Shown here: positions 34,715-43,185 of the stretch, one piece after another
How positions within the stretch are numbered: the stretch's first letter is position 1
Layout of the letters: every line of letters begins with the position of its first letter
Source: Mycobacterium sp.
GTDB lineage: Bacteria > Actinomycetota > Actinomycetes > Mycobacteriales > Mycobacteriaceae
Assembly (NCBI GenBank): GCA_023264735.1
Contig: JAHFVD010000020.1
Span: 1 to 64,000 of the forward strand
DNA length: 64,000 nt
Direction of reading: 5' to 3'
The notes under the pieces: model-generated
Databases searched by the model: none
Seen by the model: only the letters and a program-made list of their open reading frames with translations
Told to the model about the DNA's origin: nothing
Translations under genes and position numbers: made by a program

Positions 34715-36079
34715 ATGGTTCTCGGTCGACGTAACCTCCTCAAGTTGACTGCCGCGACATTGCTCGGCGGCGCCGGCGCGGCCGCTGGTGTGTGGCTGGC
34801 CCGCCCGTCCTCCATCCCCGTGACCGGGCACAAGCCTGCCGTGTTGACGATCGGCCTGTACTCGTGGAATGAGATGACCTTCATGCCGAGCCGCATCCAG
34901 TGGTTGGGGCTTTCATACGCCAGACTCGGGGGTGTTCTTTCCGACGATGTGATGACACTCTGCGCGGCCAACGGGATCGAAGTGCTGTTCACCGAGACTC
35001 CAGCTCAAGCGCGCACGTCGTTTTCGTCCGATCAGGATTTCATCAACGCATATCTGGCCAATATCGACACCACTCTGACCAGATACGGTCCACGAGGGAC
35101 CTTCTGGTCAGAAAACCCCGCACTGAGCTATCGACCGATCGGCCAGCTAGAGGTGTGTAACGAACCGAATTTCGGCTATGGGTTCAGCGGTACTACCGCA
35201 GAAATAGCCGCGCTGTACGCCAAGGTTCTGATCGCCGCGTACAACCACATCAAGGCGACCTGGCCAGACGTCATGGTGGTCGGCTTCGCCAGCGGCGCCA
35301 CGTCGAGCGCGGCCCCCGGCTTCCTCGCCCAGGCATTCGACGCTGTCCGCGCCGCGGGGCAGGCCGACTGTTTTGACGTTGTATCGGTCCATTTCTACAG
35401 CCTCAACACCCCTCCGGAACAACCGATCACAGAAGAATGGGGGACCTGGGTGGCCGGCAAATCGCTCGGCATGGTCCGCGACCTTCTGGCCAAGCTCGAG
35501 ATCACCAAGCCACTGTGGATCACCGAAGGGGGATATCAAATCTCGCATGCAGACGGCGGTGCTTTCACTCCTACCGAGCTCGATTTGGCAGGAAATCCGG
35601 TCACGGTGACGCCGATTGATCAGGCGGCGTACACAATTCGGATGAATATGGTCGCAGTCCGGCACGGCGTGCCGAGGGTTTATCACATGAGTGCACTCGA
35701 CACTGACAACTACAACAGTGGGTGGTTCAGCTCGGCCGCAGACCATGATCCTCGTCCGATCGCCGTCGCGATGCGGCATCTTATGCGGTTGACCAGCGGC
35801 GCAGATGAACTCGCCATCGTCTTAGACGGCAACGACGAATTGCCCGGGCGCCCATACGTGTATCGGTTCAGCACTCCTCGTGGCGAGGTGACGGTGGCAT
35901 GGAGTCAGACGCCGACAGTCGTCACCGTCCCGATCGATGCGGGTGTAGAGACTGTCGTGACCGACATGCTGGGGGGCCGTATCGGCCAGGTCACCGACAG
36001 TTCGTATCGAGCATCGTTGTCGGCGATCCCGATATTTCTGTACCCGTTGTCGGAGCAGACAACCGCGGGAAGCGGGTAG
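34715..36079 (+). CDS. Tat-exported clan GH-A glycoside hydrolase
   Basis: A 454-residue enzyme. The N-terminus LGRRNLLKLTAATLLGGAGA is a twin-arginine signal peptide. The TIM-barrel body has the clan GH-A acid/base motif QLEVCNEPNFGYG (Glu150) and nucleophile PLWITEGGYQ (Glu271), plus VVSVHFYSL between. The family is not pinned down (GH5, GH39 or GH51-like); PslG-type hydrolases in exopolysaccharide loci have the same layout. It is probably an endo-acting enzyme that trims or releases the polysaccharide outside the membrane. The ATG at 34715 is chosen because it places RR at residues 5-6; an in-frame GTG lies at 34694. Confidence 0.82.
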   Translation: MVLGRRNLLKLTAATLLGGAGAAAGVWLARPSSIPVTGHKPAVLTIGLYSWNEMTFMPSRIQWLGLSYARLGGVLSDDVMTLCAANGIEVLFTETPAQARTSFSSDQDFINAYLANIDTTLTRYGPRGTFWSENPALSYRPIGQLEVCNEPNFGYGFSGTTAEIAALYAKVLIAAYNHIKATWPDVMVVGFASGATSSAAPGFLAQAFDAVRAAGQADCFDVVSVHFYSLNTPPEQPITEEWGTWVAGKSLGMVRDLLAKLEITKPLWITEGGYQISHADGGAFTPTELDLAGNPVTVTPIDQAAYTIRMNMVAVRHGVPRVYHMSALDTDNYNSGWFSSAADHDPRPIAVAMRHLMRLTSGADELAIVLDGNDELPGRPYVYRFSTPRGEVTVAWSQTPTVVTVPIDAGVETVVTDMLGGRIGQVTDSSYRASLSAIPIFLYPLSEQTTAGSG

Positions 36080-36117
36080 CAGAAAGTGTTCGGCCGCGGT
36101 CGCTTATCGGGGTTTCC

Positions 36118-37002
36118 TCAGCTGGCCTGCCACACCCTGAGGTAATCGATATCGAGTTGATCAACCGTGGACTGTGACGGCAAGAGGTGACCCGTTTCGC
36201 GCTGCCAATCATTGTCCACCATCAGATTCGCAATGATCTGCATCGGCACATTCGGGATCTGTCTCGCCGCGGTGGCAGCGAACCTGCCGCATTCGGTGCC
36301 GTCGATATAGAACGCCACGTGGTCCGGTTGCCAATTCACGCCGTAAGTGTGGAAATCGTTCGAGTAGTCCACCATTGGGCACTTGCCGTTGGTGTTCTGG
36401 CCGTCGCTAACGACGTACTTGCTCTTGCGGTCGTCGTATTGAAAGGTCTGGTGAATGAGGTCGGGCTGTCCGCCGAGGTTCTCCATGATGTCGATCTCGT
36501 AGTTGTACTTATTGTCGGTTACCGCAGGCACCATCCAGAACGCCGAGAACATGCCGGGACTGCGCGGCAATTTCATGCGGGCTTCGACGTAACCATAGGT
36601 GAACGTGAATAGGTACTTGCCGGAAACATCGGGCCGCGCGGTGGACACCAGACCAGACTTGTACGTGCACTGACCCTCGAAACATGCCGAATCGTTGTAC
36701 GCCGGATCCAGCGGCTCGGCCACCAGGTGGGCCACACCGTCGGACAGCCGAACTTGACTTGGCAGATAGTGCTCTTTGCCATGATTGAACGTGCTGGTGC
36801 AGTCGCCGTAGTTCCAGTCGAAGCAAGGCGTGAGCTTGGACTCCTCAAGAGAGCTGCCGTCGAAGTTGACGTCGTAGATGAGATTCCACGACTTTCCTGG
36901 GGGAGCTTCGATCGGTGGAGCCGGTCCGGAGGCGCCGCATGCGGATATCGAGCCGACAGCAATCACCACGACTGCAGCAAGGATCGAACGCGGCCACCGC
37001 AC
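36118..37002 (-). CDS. GH16 family glycosidase lipoprotein
   Basis: A 294-residue lipoprotein: signal peptide ending SISAC (lipid-modified Cys22), then a single GH16 beta-jelly-roll. The catalytic signature is NYEIDIMENLG, giving Glu169, Asp171 and Glu174. The lid region with several cysteines (CFDWNYGDC; CFEGQCTYKS) is as in laminarinase-like members. It should cleave beta-1,3/1,4-linked glucans or galactans at the outer face. It converges on the Tat-exported glycosidase, with its stop 38 bp away, and shares its strand with the GT fusion gene upstream. Confidence 0.9.
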   Translation of the reverse strand: MRWPRSILAAVVVIAVGSISACGASGPAPPIEAPPGKSWNLIYDVNFDGSSLEESKLTPCFDWNYGDCTSTFNHGKEHYLPSQVRLSDGVAHLVAEPLDPAYNDSACFEGQCTYKSGLVSTARPDVSGKYLFTFTYGYVEARMKLPRSPGMFSAFWMVPAVTDNKYNYEIDIMENLGGQPDLIHQTFQYDDRKSKYVVSDGQNTNGKCPMVDYSNDFHTYGVNWQPDHVAFYIDGTECGRFAATAARQIPNVPMQIIANLMVDNDWQRETGHLLPSQSTVDQLDIDYLRVWQAS

Positions 37003-37039
37003 GGCTCCAGCCTAGCGGTATCGCTCGCTTTGCCTCATG

Positions 37040-39631
37040 TCACCGCCGGCTGCTTTCGTCCCGCTCCCACGTCTTCGATGGACCTCGCTGAAGTCTGCGG
37101 GCAACCGCAAGCGCCAGGTAGACGGCGGCATCCGCGGCGCTGACAGGACCGCGGATGGTGCCGAGGACTGCCAGTGCGGTCTCGCGGCCCGTATCGGGAA
37201 CGCGTCGCTCGCCGTCCCGCTCAAGGGCCAGGAGTTCTGCGTCGCCGCGATGATGGCGACGCAGAATCGACAGCAGGCTGCGGACATCGGTAGGGGTTTT
37301 TCGCACTGACGGCTCGACGTCTACCAACGCCTTTTCGTCCAAGTCGAAACGGGTGTCGACATACAGGTCGTCCCCGATTATCTCCGGAAAACTGCCAAGG
37401 CGACGATGACCGTCCTCGCTCACCGCGTAGGCGCCGGCGCGCCACATCGTCAATCTTTGCTGGCGGATACGGTTCTCGACGCGGTAGTAGCTGCGCACCA
37501 GCATGCTCGCCTCGCGTGAGTCGTACCGAGAGTCGGGGCTGGCGACCAGCACGTCCCCTTGGCCGAGGCGGTCGAGGACACCCAGCACCGACTCGGCGGT
37601 GATCTGAACATCGGCGTCCAGATACAGCCTGGGCCACAACGTTGCGGCCTCGTCACCGGCGTTCAGCGCTCCCGGTTTTGACCCCCGCTCCAGTTCCAGC
37701 ACCTGTATTCCGGGCACACTTCGCGCCACGTCAGCGGTGTCGTCGGTGCAGCCGTTGCACACCACGAACACTTCGATGAAGCCTTCTTGGGCGGCTTGGC
37801 TCAGCGGCAGCAGCGTGCGTTTGATCACGCTGGCCTCGTTATAGGCAGGCACCACTACCGAGCCGCGGCCTTTCTGGCCCGAAAACTGCTGCGCCAAAAC
37901 CGGTTTCGTGGCTTGAGGCAGTTCATCCCAGCGGTTCCTGTTACGGACCACGGCGGCATCCTGAGACCGCAACGCGGCTCCCAGCACCACCACTGCGTGG
38001 AGCAACGCCGAGTAAATCCGGCCGTGATACCGCTCGATGTAGCGGACGTGGTTGACGGCCATCAACGTTGCGACCGCGGGTGAGGTCCCAGAGCCGCCTC
38101 CGCGGTGTTTCACCACGGCGGATGGTTCGAATCGGACTTGTCTGCCGGTTGCTCTGATACGGCGGAAGAAGTCGGTTTCCTCCGAGTACAGGAAGTAACT
38201 CTCGTCCCAGGCGCCCACTTCTGCCGCAACAGCGGAAGGTATCAACAACGCCGCTCCGGTGGCCCAATCTACGTCATGCGCCGCGAGGTAGCTGCCGGGA
38301 TGGAAGACCGTCTGAGACAAACACCCGGGGCGCCCCGGCAATCTGTTCCCAAGGAGCGCGTCACCCAGCGCTGTCGTCAGCGATGGTTCCCGACACAGCG
38401 ATGGATAGATCGCTCCCTCGTCGTCGAGCATCAGCGGCACGACCGCGCCAACACGTTCGTCGGCCGCCGCTGCGATCAGCCGGGTGATTGCAGCGGGCGC
38501 CAGTGTGAGGTCGGGATTCAGAATGAGGATGTTGTCGCAGGATCCGATGAAGGGCATCCCGGCGTTGATGCCGCCGGCGTAGCCGAGGTTTCCGCCAGAC
38601 TCCACCAAGATGATGTCGTCGTTGCCGCGGAGGACATCGACGGTCCCGTCGGTCGAGTCGTTGTCGACCACGATCAGCCGGATCGAATGGTCGCGCGCAG
38701 CGGCGCGCAGGTCGTCGATCAGCTGGGGGAGATCTGCTGAAGAGTTATAGGTCACGACCAGGGCGGCCGCCTCGACGTGACCATCGCTGCCGGCGAAACT
38801 TCCCCGGTCACCGGCGGCCGGGGCGATCGCAGCTTCGACGACCCGAGCTGTTCGTTTGAGTCGCAGCAACGCCGGCGGGCCCTGAATCAGATAGCGCCTA
38901 CCCAGGCGCCGAGGTTCCAGTATCAGCCGCCACGCCCATTCGGCGCCCGCGTTGGCAACTTGCTGTGGCGCGCGTCGTATCCGCTGTGCCAGGAAGTCGA
39001 CGACCGCGCCGAATGCCAGAAAAACCTTTGCCCCAGTGGCCATGCCGAAATCGGCAATCCACTCCTCCTGGACCGGCTTGCTCAGCGCGACCACCAGGAT
39101 GTCGATCTCGGCGTCACGGATTTCCGCTGCCAGTCGCTCGGATGCCGCGGCATCGGTGACAACCGATCTGCTCGGCGCCCAGGTGCCAGCGATGCAGAGC
39201 GTTGGCAGCCGCGCGCCTACGTGCTTGCGCAACTGGCGGTGGGTTTCTTCGGCACCGCCAAGAAATCCCACCCGGGCGCCGACCGCGGCGGCGGATTCCA
39301 AAATCGGGTCGATGAGGTCACTGCCCGACAGCTTCGGCCATACCCGACCGGTGAGGCTGTTGGCGGACCGAACCAGCGGAGCACCATCGAGGGCGACGAG
39401 CCAGCGCATGCCGGCTGCGGGCTCAACCACCGAGACCGCAGGAGGTCGATCGCGCCAAGACTCGTCATCGGCAAAATGGCGGATGTGATCGAGGTTGGCA
39501 GACGCCACCGCCAGGGGTTCCGGCGCCGACAGCGAGTCGATGATCAAGGAGAGAAAATGATCGCGTTCGACGAGATCCACGACGACGTTGCCGATGAGCA
39601 GATATGGCCACGGGGCTCCGTGAGAATTCAT
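37040..39631 (-). CDS. three-domain glycosyltransferase: GT26 (WecG/TagA)-GT2-GT2
   Basis: An 863-residue fusion. Residues about 10-260 form a WecG/TagA/CpsF GT26 domain (SANLDHIRHF; DGAPLVRSA; KLSGSDLIDPI; FLGGAEETHRQ; ALSKPVQEEW). Residues about 288-545 form a WbbL-like GT2 (ALVVTYNSSADLPQLIDDLR; VVDNDSTDG; LILNPDL; ATGAALLIPS; YSEETDFFRR). Residues about 588-800 form a second GT2 (SVVVPAYNEASVIKRTLLPL; YLDADVQIT). One polypeptide could therefore add the second sugar on the lipid carrier and two more. GT26 enzymes act right after an initiating sugar-phosphate transferase, which is not in this window. No membrane anchor is obvious. Confidence 0.88.
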   Translation of the reverse strand: MNSHGAPWPYLLIGNVVVDLVERDHFLSLIIDSLSAPEPLAVASANLDHIRHFADDESWRDRPPAVSVVEPAAGMRWLVALDGAPLVRSANSLTGRVWPKLSGSDLIDPILESAAAVGARVGFLGGAEETHRQLRKHVGARLPTLCIAGTWAPSRSVVTDAAASERLAAEIRDAEIDILVVALSKPVQEEWIADFGMATGAKVFLAFGAVVDFLAQRIRRAPQQVANAGAEWAWRLILEPRRLGRRYLIQGPPALLRLKRTARVVEAAIAPAAGDRGSFAGSDGHVEAAALVVTYNSSADLPQLIDDLRAAARDHSIRLIVVDNDSTDGTVDVLRGNDDIILVESGGNLGYAGGINAGMPFIGSCDNILILNPDLTLAPAAITRLIAAAADERVGAVVPLMLDDEGAIYPSLCREPSLTTALGDALLGNRLPGRPGCLSQTVFHPGSYLAAHDVDWATGAALLIPSAVAAEVGAWDESYFLYSEETDFFRRIRATGRQVRFEPSAVVKHRGGGSGTSPAVATLMAVNHVRYIERYHGRIYSALLHAVVVLGAALRSQDAAVVRNRNRWDELPQATKPVLAQQFSGQKGRGSVVVPAYNEASVIKRTLLPLSQAAQEGFIEVFVVCNGCTDDTADVARSVPGIQVLELERGSKPGALNAGDEAATLWPRLYLDADVQITAESVLGVLDRLGQGDVLVASPDSRYDSREASMLVRSYYRVENRIRQQRLTMWRAGAYAVSEDGHRRLGSFPEIIGDDLYVDTRFDLDEKALVDVEPSVRKTPTDVRSLLSILRRHHRGDAELLALERDGERRVPDTGRETALAVLGTIRGPVSAADAAVYLALAVARRLQRGPSKTWERDESSRR

Positions 39632-39756
39632 CAGACCCGCCTAAACCTCTCTGCTCAACTCGACTAGTTCTGTGGCTGTGACATTGAATCGTTGCACACC
39701 TCAGTTGCCGATACCGGGTCAGCGAAGCCTGCAGGTCTGTCCCTGACCCTGGGACA

Positions 39757-40728
39757 ATGATCGGCATGGGTGAGTCCTTCAGTCCGTTGTCGACCGAAAC
39801 CAGGATGTTCATCGCGGGTCACTGCGGACTGGTCGGCGCGGCACTGTGGCGCCATTTCACCAAACGTGGGTTTACGAACCTGATCGGGAGAACATCGGCG
39901 GAGCTTGACCTGCGCGATGCGCGGCGAACCGACGACTTTTTCGCTGAAACACGCCCGGAAATGGTCATCAACGCCGCGGCCCTCGTCGGCGGCATCGCGG
40001 CCAACGCGCTTCGCCCCGCAGACTTCCTGTCCGACAACTTGCGGATCCAGGTCAACCTGCTCGACAGCGCAGTAGCCAACGGAGTTGAGCGCTTTCTGTT
40101 CTTGGCCTCCAGCTGTATCTACCCCAAGCTCGCGGATCAGCCGATCCGGGAGGATGCGCTGCTCACCGGGCCGCTGGAAGAAACCAACGAAGGCTTTGCG
40201 ATGGCAAAGTTGGCCGGCGTCAAACATGTTGAAGCGATTCGCCGCCAGCACGGGTTGCCTTACATCAGCATCATGCCAACCAGCCTGTACGGGCCCGGCG
40301 ACAATTTCAGCATTGCCGGCAGCCACGTGTTACCCGCGATGATCCGCCGGTTCCATGAAGCGGCACGCGACGGTGCGGGTGAGATCACATGTTGGGGGAC
40401 TGGACGGCCCAGGCGTGAATTCCTGTATGTCGATGACCTCGCCGACGCGTGCCACTTCTTGTTGGAGAACTACAACGACGACGCGGCGATCAACGTGGGT
40501 ATCGGGGAGGACGTCAGCATCGCGGATCTGGCAGCCCTCATCGCAGACATCGTCGGCTACCGGGGCGAGATCCACTGGGACCATGACAAGCCTGACGGGA
40601 CCTACCGCAAGGTTTTGGACGTCACGCGCATGCATGATCTGGGATGGTCGGCAAAAACCTCGCTCAGTGAGGGGATCAGGGCAACGTACGCCTGGTTCGC
40701 GGGCAACCAGGATTCATACCGCGCCTGA
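39757..40728 (+). CDS. fcl: GDP-L-fucose synthase homologue with altered catalytic Tyr
   Basis: A 323-residue extended SDR closely resembling GDP-L-fucose synthase (ASSCIYPKLADQPIREDALL; MPTSLYGPGDNFS; GSHVLPAMIRRFHEA; RREFLYVDDLADAC). It should epimerise and reduce GDP-4-keto-6-deoxymannose. The active-site YxxxK is here F147-A-M-A-K151 (TNEGFAMAKLAG, usually NEPYAIAKIAG), so the catalytic Tyr is Phe; Ser/Cys at 118-120 and the His of GSHV are kept. Activity may be reduced or changed. gmd lies 2.5 kb away on the other strand. Start at 39757 or the ATG at 39766. Confidence 0.87.
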   Translation: MIGMGESFSPLSTETRMFIAGHCGLVGAALWRHFTKRGFTNLIGRTSAELDLRDARRTDDFFAETRPEMVINAAALVGGIAANALRPADFLSDNLRIQVNLLDSAVANGVERFLFLASSCIYPKLADQPIREDALLTGPLEETNEGFAMAKLAGVKHVEAIRRQHGLPYISIMPTSLYGPGDNFSIAGSHVLPAMIRRFHEAARDGAGEITCWGTGRPRREFLYVDDLADACHFLLENYNDDAAINVGIGEDVSIADLAALIADIVGYRGEIHWDHDKPDGTYRKVLDVTRMHDLGWSAKTSLSEGIRATYAWFAGNQDSYRA

Positions 40729-40905
40729 CTGGTCAGCGATCCAGTAGTACCTGGTGCCTGATGAACCGATAAACGAGTCGGTCCAGTCAAATGCTCATGA
40801 CTTGGCACGCGCTAGCTAGCGCCCGGGCCGGGTCGGCGCCAATCCAAGCGGAACGACAGTCGATCATGTGCCCGAGGTCAGTCCGGCGACCGCTGCTTTC
40901 CGTCC

Positions 40906-40983
40906 GATCGCTTTCGGGGTGAATGTCGATAGTTCAACTCCCAGGTTCGCTGCCAATCAGATCGCTTTCGTGGTGAAAACGAT
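40906..40983. repeat. pair of 24-bp imperfect direct repeats
   Basis: GATCGCTTTCGGGGTGAA followed by TGTCGAT at 40906-40930, and GATCGCTTTCGTGGTGAA followed by AACGAT at 40960-40983. The copies are 54 bp apart (about five helical turns) and share a similar AACTCCC/AATCCC downstream. This suits a pair of protein-binding sites. Confidence 0.5.
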
Positions 40984-41223
40984 GTGAATCCCTCTCGAAT
41001 TGCGCTTGAAACCGGAGAAGATTTTCAGCCTTGGCTCGGCGTAACTCAACGGCCTATTGCAATATAGGCAAACCCGATGATTTTTGCTAAAAGCGCACAT
41101 CTATTGCCAAATTGCCCCGGCCAGTCCAACGAGATTCACGCCAGAAGCCGCTAGGTAATGGGGCTGACCAGGTAGTATCGTTCAGACGCCCTACTGGGCC
41201 GGTGGCCGAGGGGTGTTTGCGGA

Positions 41224-41236
41224 TTTGATCATCAAA
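41224..41236. promoter_or_regulatory. palindrome upstream of the secreted GH16 gene
   Basis: TTTGAT-C-ATCAAA, perfect 6-bp arms around one base, about 170 bp ahead of the GH16 start. Operator candidate. Confidence 0.35.
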
Positions 41237-41317
41237 AAATTGCCTGGTGGGCATGATAGTAAGCTGTGGTGACAAATTGATCGCCATATCTGGGGCGTAG
41301 GGTAAAGGCGATGCAGT

Positions 41318-41335
41318 TTTCGAAGTTCTTCGAAA
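41318..41335. promoter_or_regulatory. perfect inverted repeat upstream of the secreted GH16 gene
   Basis: TTTCGAAG-TT-CTTCGAAA, perfect 8-bp arms, centred about 80 bp before the GH16 ATG at 41407. Its position suits an operator close to the promoter. No factor is assigned. Confidence 0.5.
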
Positions 41336-41406
41336 CTAACTAGCAATTTCGTCAATTTATGGTTAGCTGGGCCCGATCGCGCAGACGTCGACCCCAGGGG
41401 TGTCTT

Positions 41407-43137
41407 ATGGCGGGTAAGCACAGATCAGGTCCGAATGTTCGAGCGGCGTCGCGTCTCAAGGGTGCCGCGGATCGCCGTAAGCCCTATCAGTGGCTCGGTG
41501 TCGGAGCCGTCACATTCGGTTTAGGTGTCGCGCTGGCCGGTGCAACAGCTACGGCCCACGCGTCGGAAACCGACTCCGGCGGGTCGTCGGTCGGTAGCAG
41601 TACCGACGGTTCTCTGTCTAAGGGGCAGTCCGCGACGGACAAGCCGCTCGCACAGAAGAAGCCCTCCGCGCACAAGGCGCAGTCGGACGTACCGGGCTCG
41701 CCGTCTGGCACACCCCACCCCCGTTCCCGGGGCACCGGCGCATCCTCAAGGAGTGTGGACGCCGCCGCCGCAACCCATCCACAAGCCTCGATCGCACCGG
41801 CTTCGGCGAGCACACAGTCCATGGTTCGCCCCTTGGCGGAGCACGCACCAACGGCGGCGGCCGGCGCATCGTTGGGCACTCATCTCGCGGCGACGGTCCG
41901 CGACCTGCAGGTGATGTTCTTCAATGCCAGTCCGACTGCCACGCCCCGGCAGGCAACACCGGTGGTTGGCGGGCTGATAACCGGAACGGCTGGCGCGGCC
42001 GACTCCGATGGCGATCCGTTGGCTGTGAAGTTGGTCACCGGACCGGCCAAGGGCACCGTTGTTGTCAACACCGACGGCACTTACACCTACAAGCCGTCAC
42101 AGCAGTTTTCTGTCGCCGGCGGCACCGATACCTTCACCATTGCGGTCAGTGAAACCAATAGCGCCGAACACGTCCACGGCCTGCAGGGATTGTTGGCTGA
42201 CGTGCTACCCGCGATCACGTTCGGTGCGGTGAGAATCAACGACGGCAGCACCATCCAGAAATCCGTCACTGTCACTGTCGTGAAGGTCAACGGCGCGGGC
42301 GGCACCACGGGCAGCGCCGCGGGCGGCACCACCGGCAGCGCCGCGGGCAGCGCTGGGGCAGGTGCGGGGACCCTCGTGCCTTACCCGTCGTGGTACCCCA
42401 AAGGCGAATCGTGGGAATCCGGCCCGATCCGCACTACACCTCTTTTCGACGACTTCAGCGGGCCCGCGGGCTCGGCACCAAATCCCGACCTATGGGTGCC
42501 CGACACTCTCTGGCAGGGCGGTACCCAGGACTACCGGACCGATCCGACGCATATCTCCCTGGATGGCAACGGTCACCTCGCGATCACAGTGACCAACACA
42601 CCGGGGCGGACACCGACTCCGTATGTCTCGGGTCACGTTCAGGCCGCCACGAAGTGGTCAATGGGCTACGGATTGCTGGAGGTGTCTGCCAAATTGCCGT
42701 CTAGTGGCCCCGGGCTGGTACCAGCTATTTGGACGCTGGGTGTGCCGTACCCGAATTCCATGGAATACGACCTGGTGGAAACCGTCACCGGGTTCGGGGT
42801 GGACAAGGTGTACACGCATTACGTTCCCCACAATGCGGCGGGACTCCTCGAAGGTGCGGAAGCGATAACCACCGTGACGCCGGATACTGCGTCGGCCTAT
42901 CACACCTACTGGATCAATCGAGAACCCAATCATGTTCAGATGGGCGTGGATGACATCATCACAATGGACTTGACGCCGGAAACGGTTCGAAATGCCCCGT
43001 GGGAGGAGTTCGAGTATCCGATGTACTTGATTATGAATCTGGCGGTAAACCAGTGGGGCGGAAACCCAACCGCGAGTACAGATTTCCCGGCTTCGATGTA
43101 CATCGATTGGGTGCGTTACACGCCACTTACGGCCTGA
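41407..43137 (+). CDS. secreted GH16 glycosidase with Ig-like/cadherin-like domain
   Basis: A 576-residue exported enzyme. A long mycobacterial Sec signal (RRKPYQWLGVGAVTFGLGVA, cleavage near AHA about residue 51) is followed by a Ser/Pro/Ala-rich linker. Next comes a cadherin/VCBS-like Ig domain (about 175-285: GTAGAADSDGDPLAVKLVTG, then NTDGTYTYKPSQQF), a Gly/Ala/Ser/Thr repeat linker and a C-terminal GH16 domain. The catalytic signature is MEYDLVETVTG (Glu453, Asp455, Glu458), with Tyr replacing the usual Ile/Leu. The ATG at 41407 is preferred over the in-frame ATG at 41359. It probably processes the polysaccharide made by this locus. Confidence 0.88.
   Translation: MAGKHRSGPNVRAASRLKGAADRRKPYQWLGVGAVTFGLGVALAGATATAHASETDSGGSSVGSSTDGSLSKGQSATDKPLAQKKPSAHKAQSDVPGSPSGTPHPRSRGTGASSRSVDAAAATHPQASIAPASASTQSMVRPLAEHAPTAAAGASLGTHLAATVRDLQVMFFNASPTATPRQATPVVGGLITGTAGAADSDGDPLAVKLVTGPAKGTVVVNTDGTYTYKPSQQFSVAGGTDTFTIAVSETNSAEHVHGLQGLLADVLPAITFGAVRINDGSTIQKSVTVTVVKVNGAGGTTGSAAGGTTGSAAGSAGAGAGTLVPYPSWYPKGESWESGPIRTTPLFDDFSGPAGSAPNPDLWVPDTLWQGGTQDYRTDPTHISLDGNGHLAITVTNTPGRTPTPYVSGHVQAATKWSMGYGLLEVSAKLPSSGPGLVPAIWTLGVPYPNSMEYDLVETVTGFGVDKVYTHYVPHNAAGLLEGAEAITTVTPDTASAYHTYWINREPNHVQMGVDDIITMDLTPETVRNAPWEEFEYPMYLIMNLAVNQWGGNPTASTDFPASMYIDWVRYTPLTA
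42297..42344 (+). repeat. two 24-bp tandem repeats in the GH16 linker
   Basis: A 24-bp unit coding GGTTGSAA occurs twice in tandem, with one base difference, and then decays into GSAGAGAG codons. It encodes the flexible linker in front of the GH16 domain and may vary in copy number between strains. Confidence 0.7.
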
Positions 43138-43185
43138 TCCGCGATGCCGGGACCGATTGCCCGTGGATAGGCAGCCAAACTTCAC

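Larger units (their letters stand above)
40729..41406. other. long AT-rich intergenic region
   Basis: About 680 bp without a convincing gene between fcl and the secreted GH16 gene. It is markedly richer in A and T than its surroundings, and it holds a direct repeat (40906-40983) and two palindromes (41224-41236 and 41318-41335). It is probably the regulatory region of the GH16 gene; a small RNA cannot be excluded. Confidence 0.5.

Noticed and set aside
41087-41421. Two short minus-strand open frames in the AT-rich region upstream of the GH16 gene
   Set aside because: They overlap each other and the palindromes, lack ribosome sites and have no recognisable product.
42297-42344. CRISPR-like or satellite repeat
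   Set aside because: Only two in-frame units with no spacers; it is a protein linker repeat.
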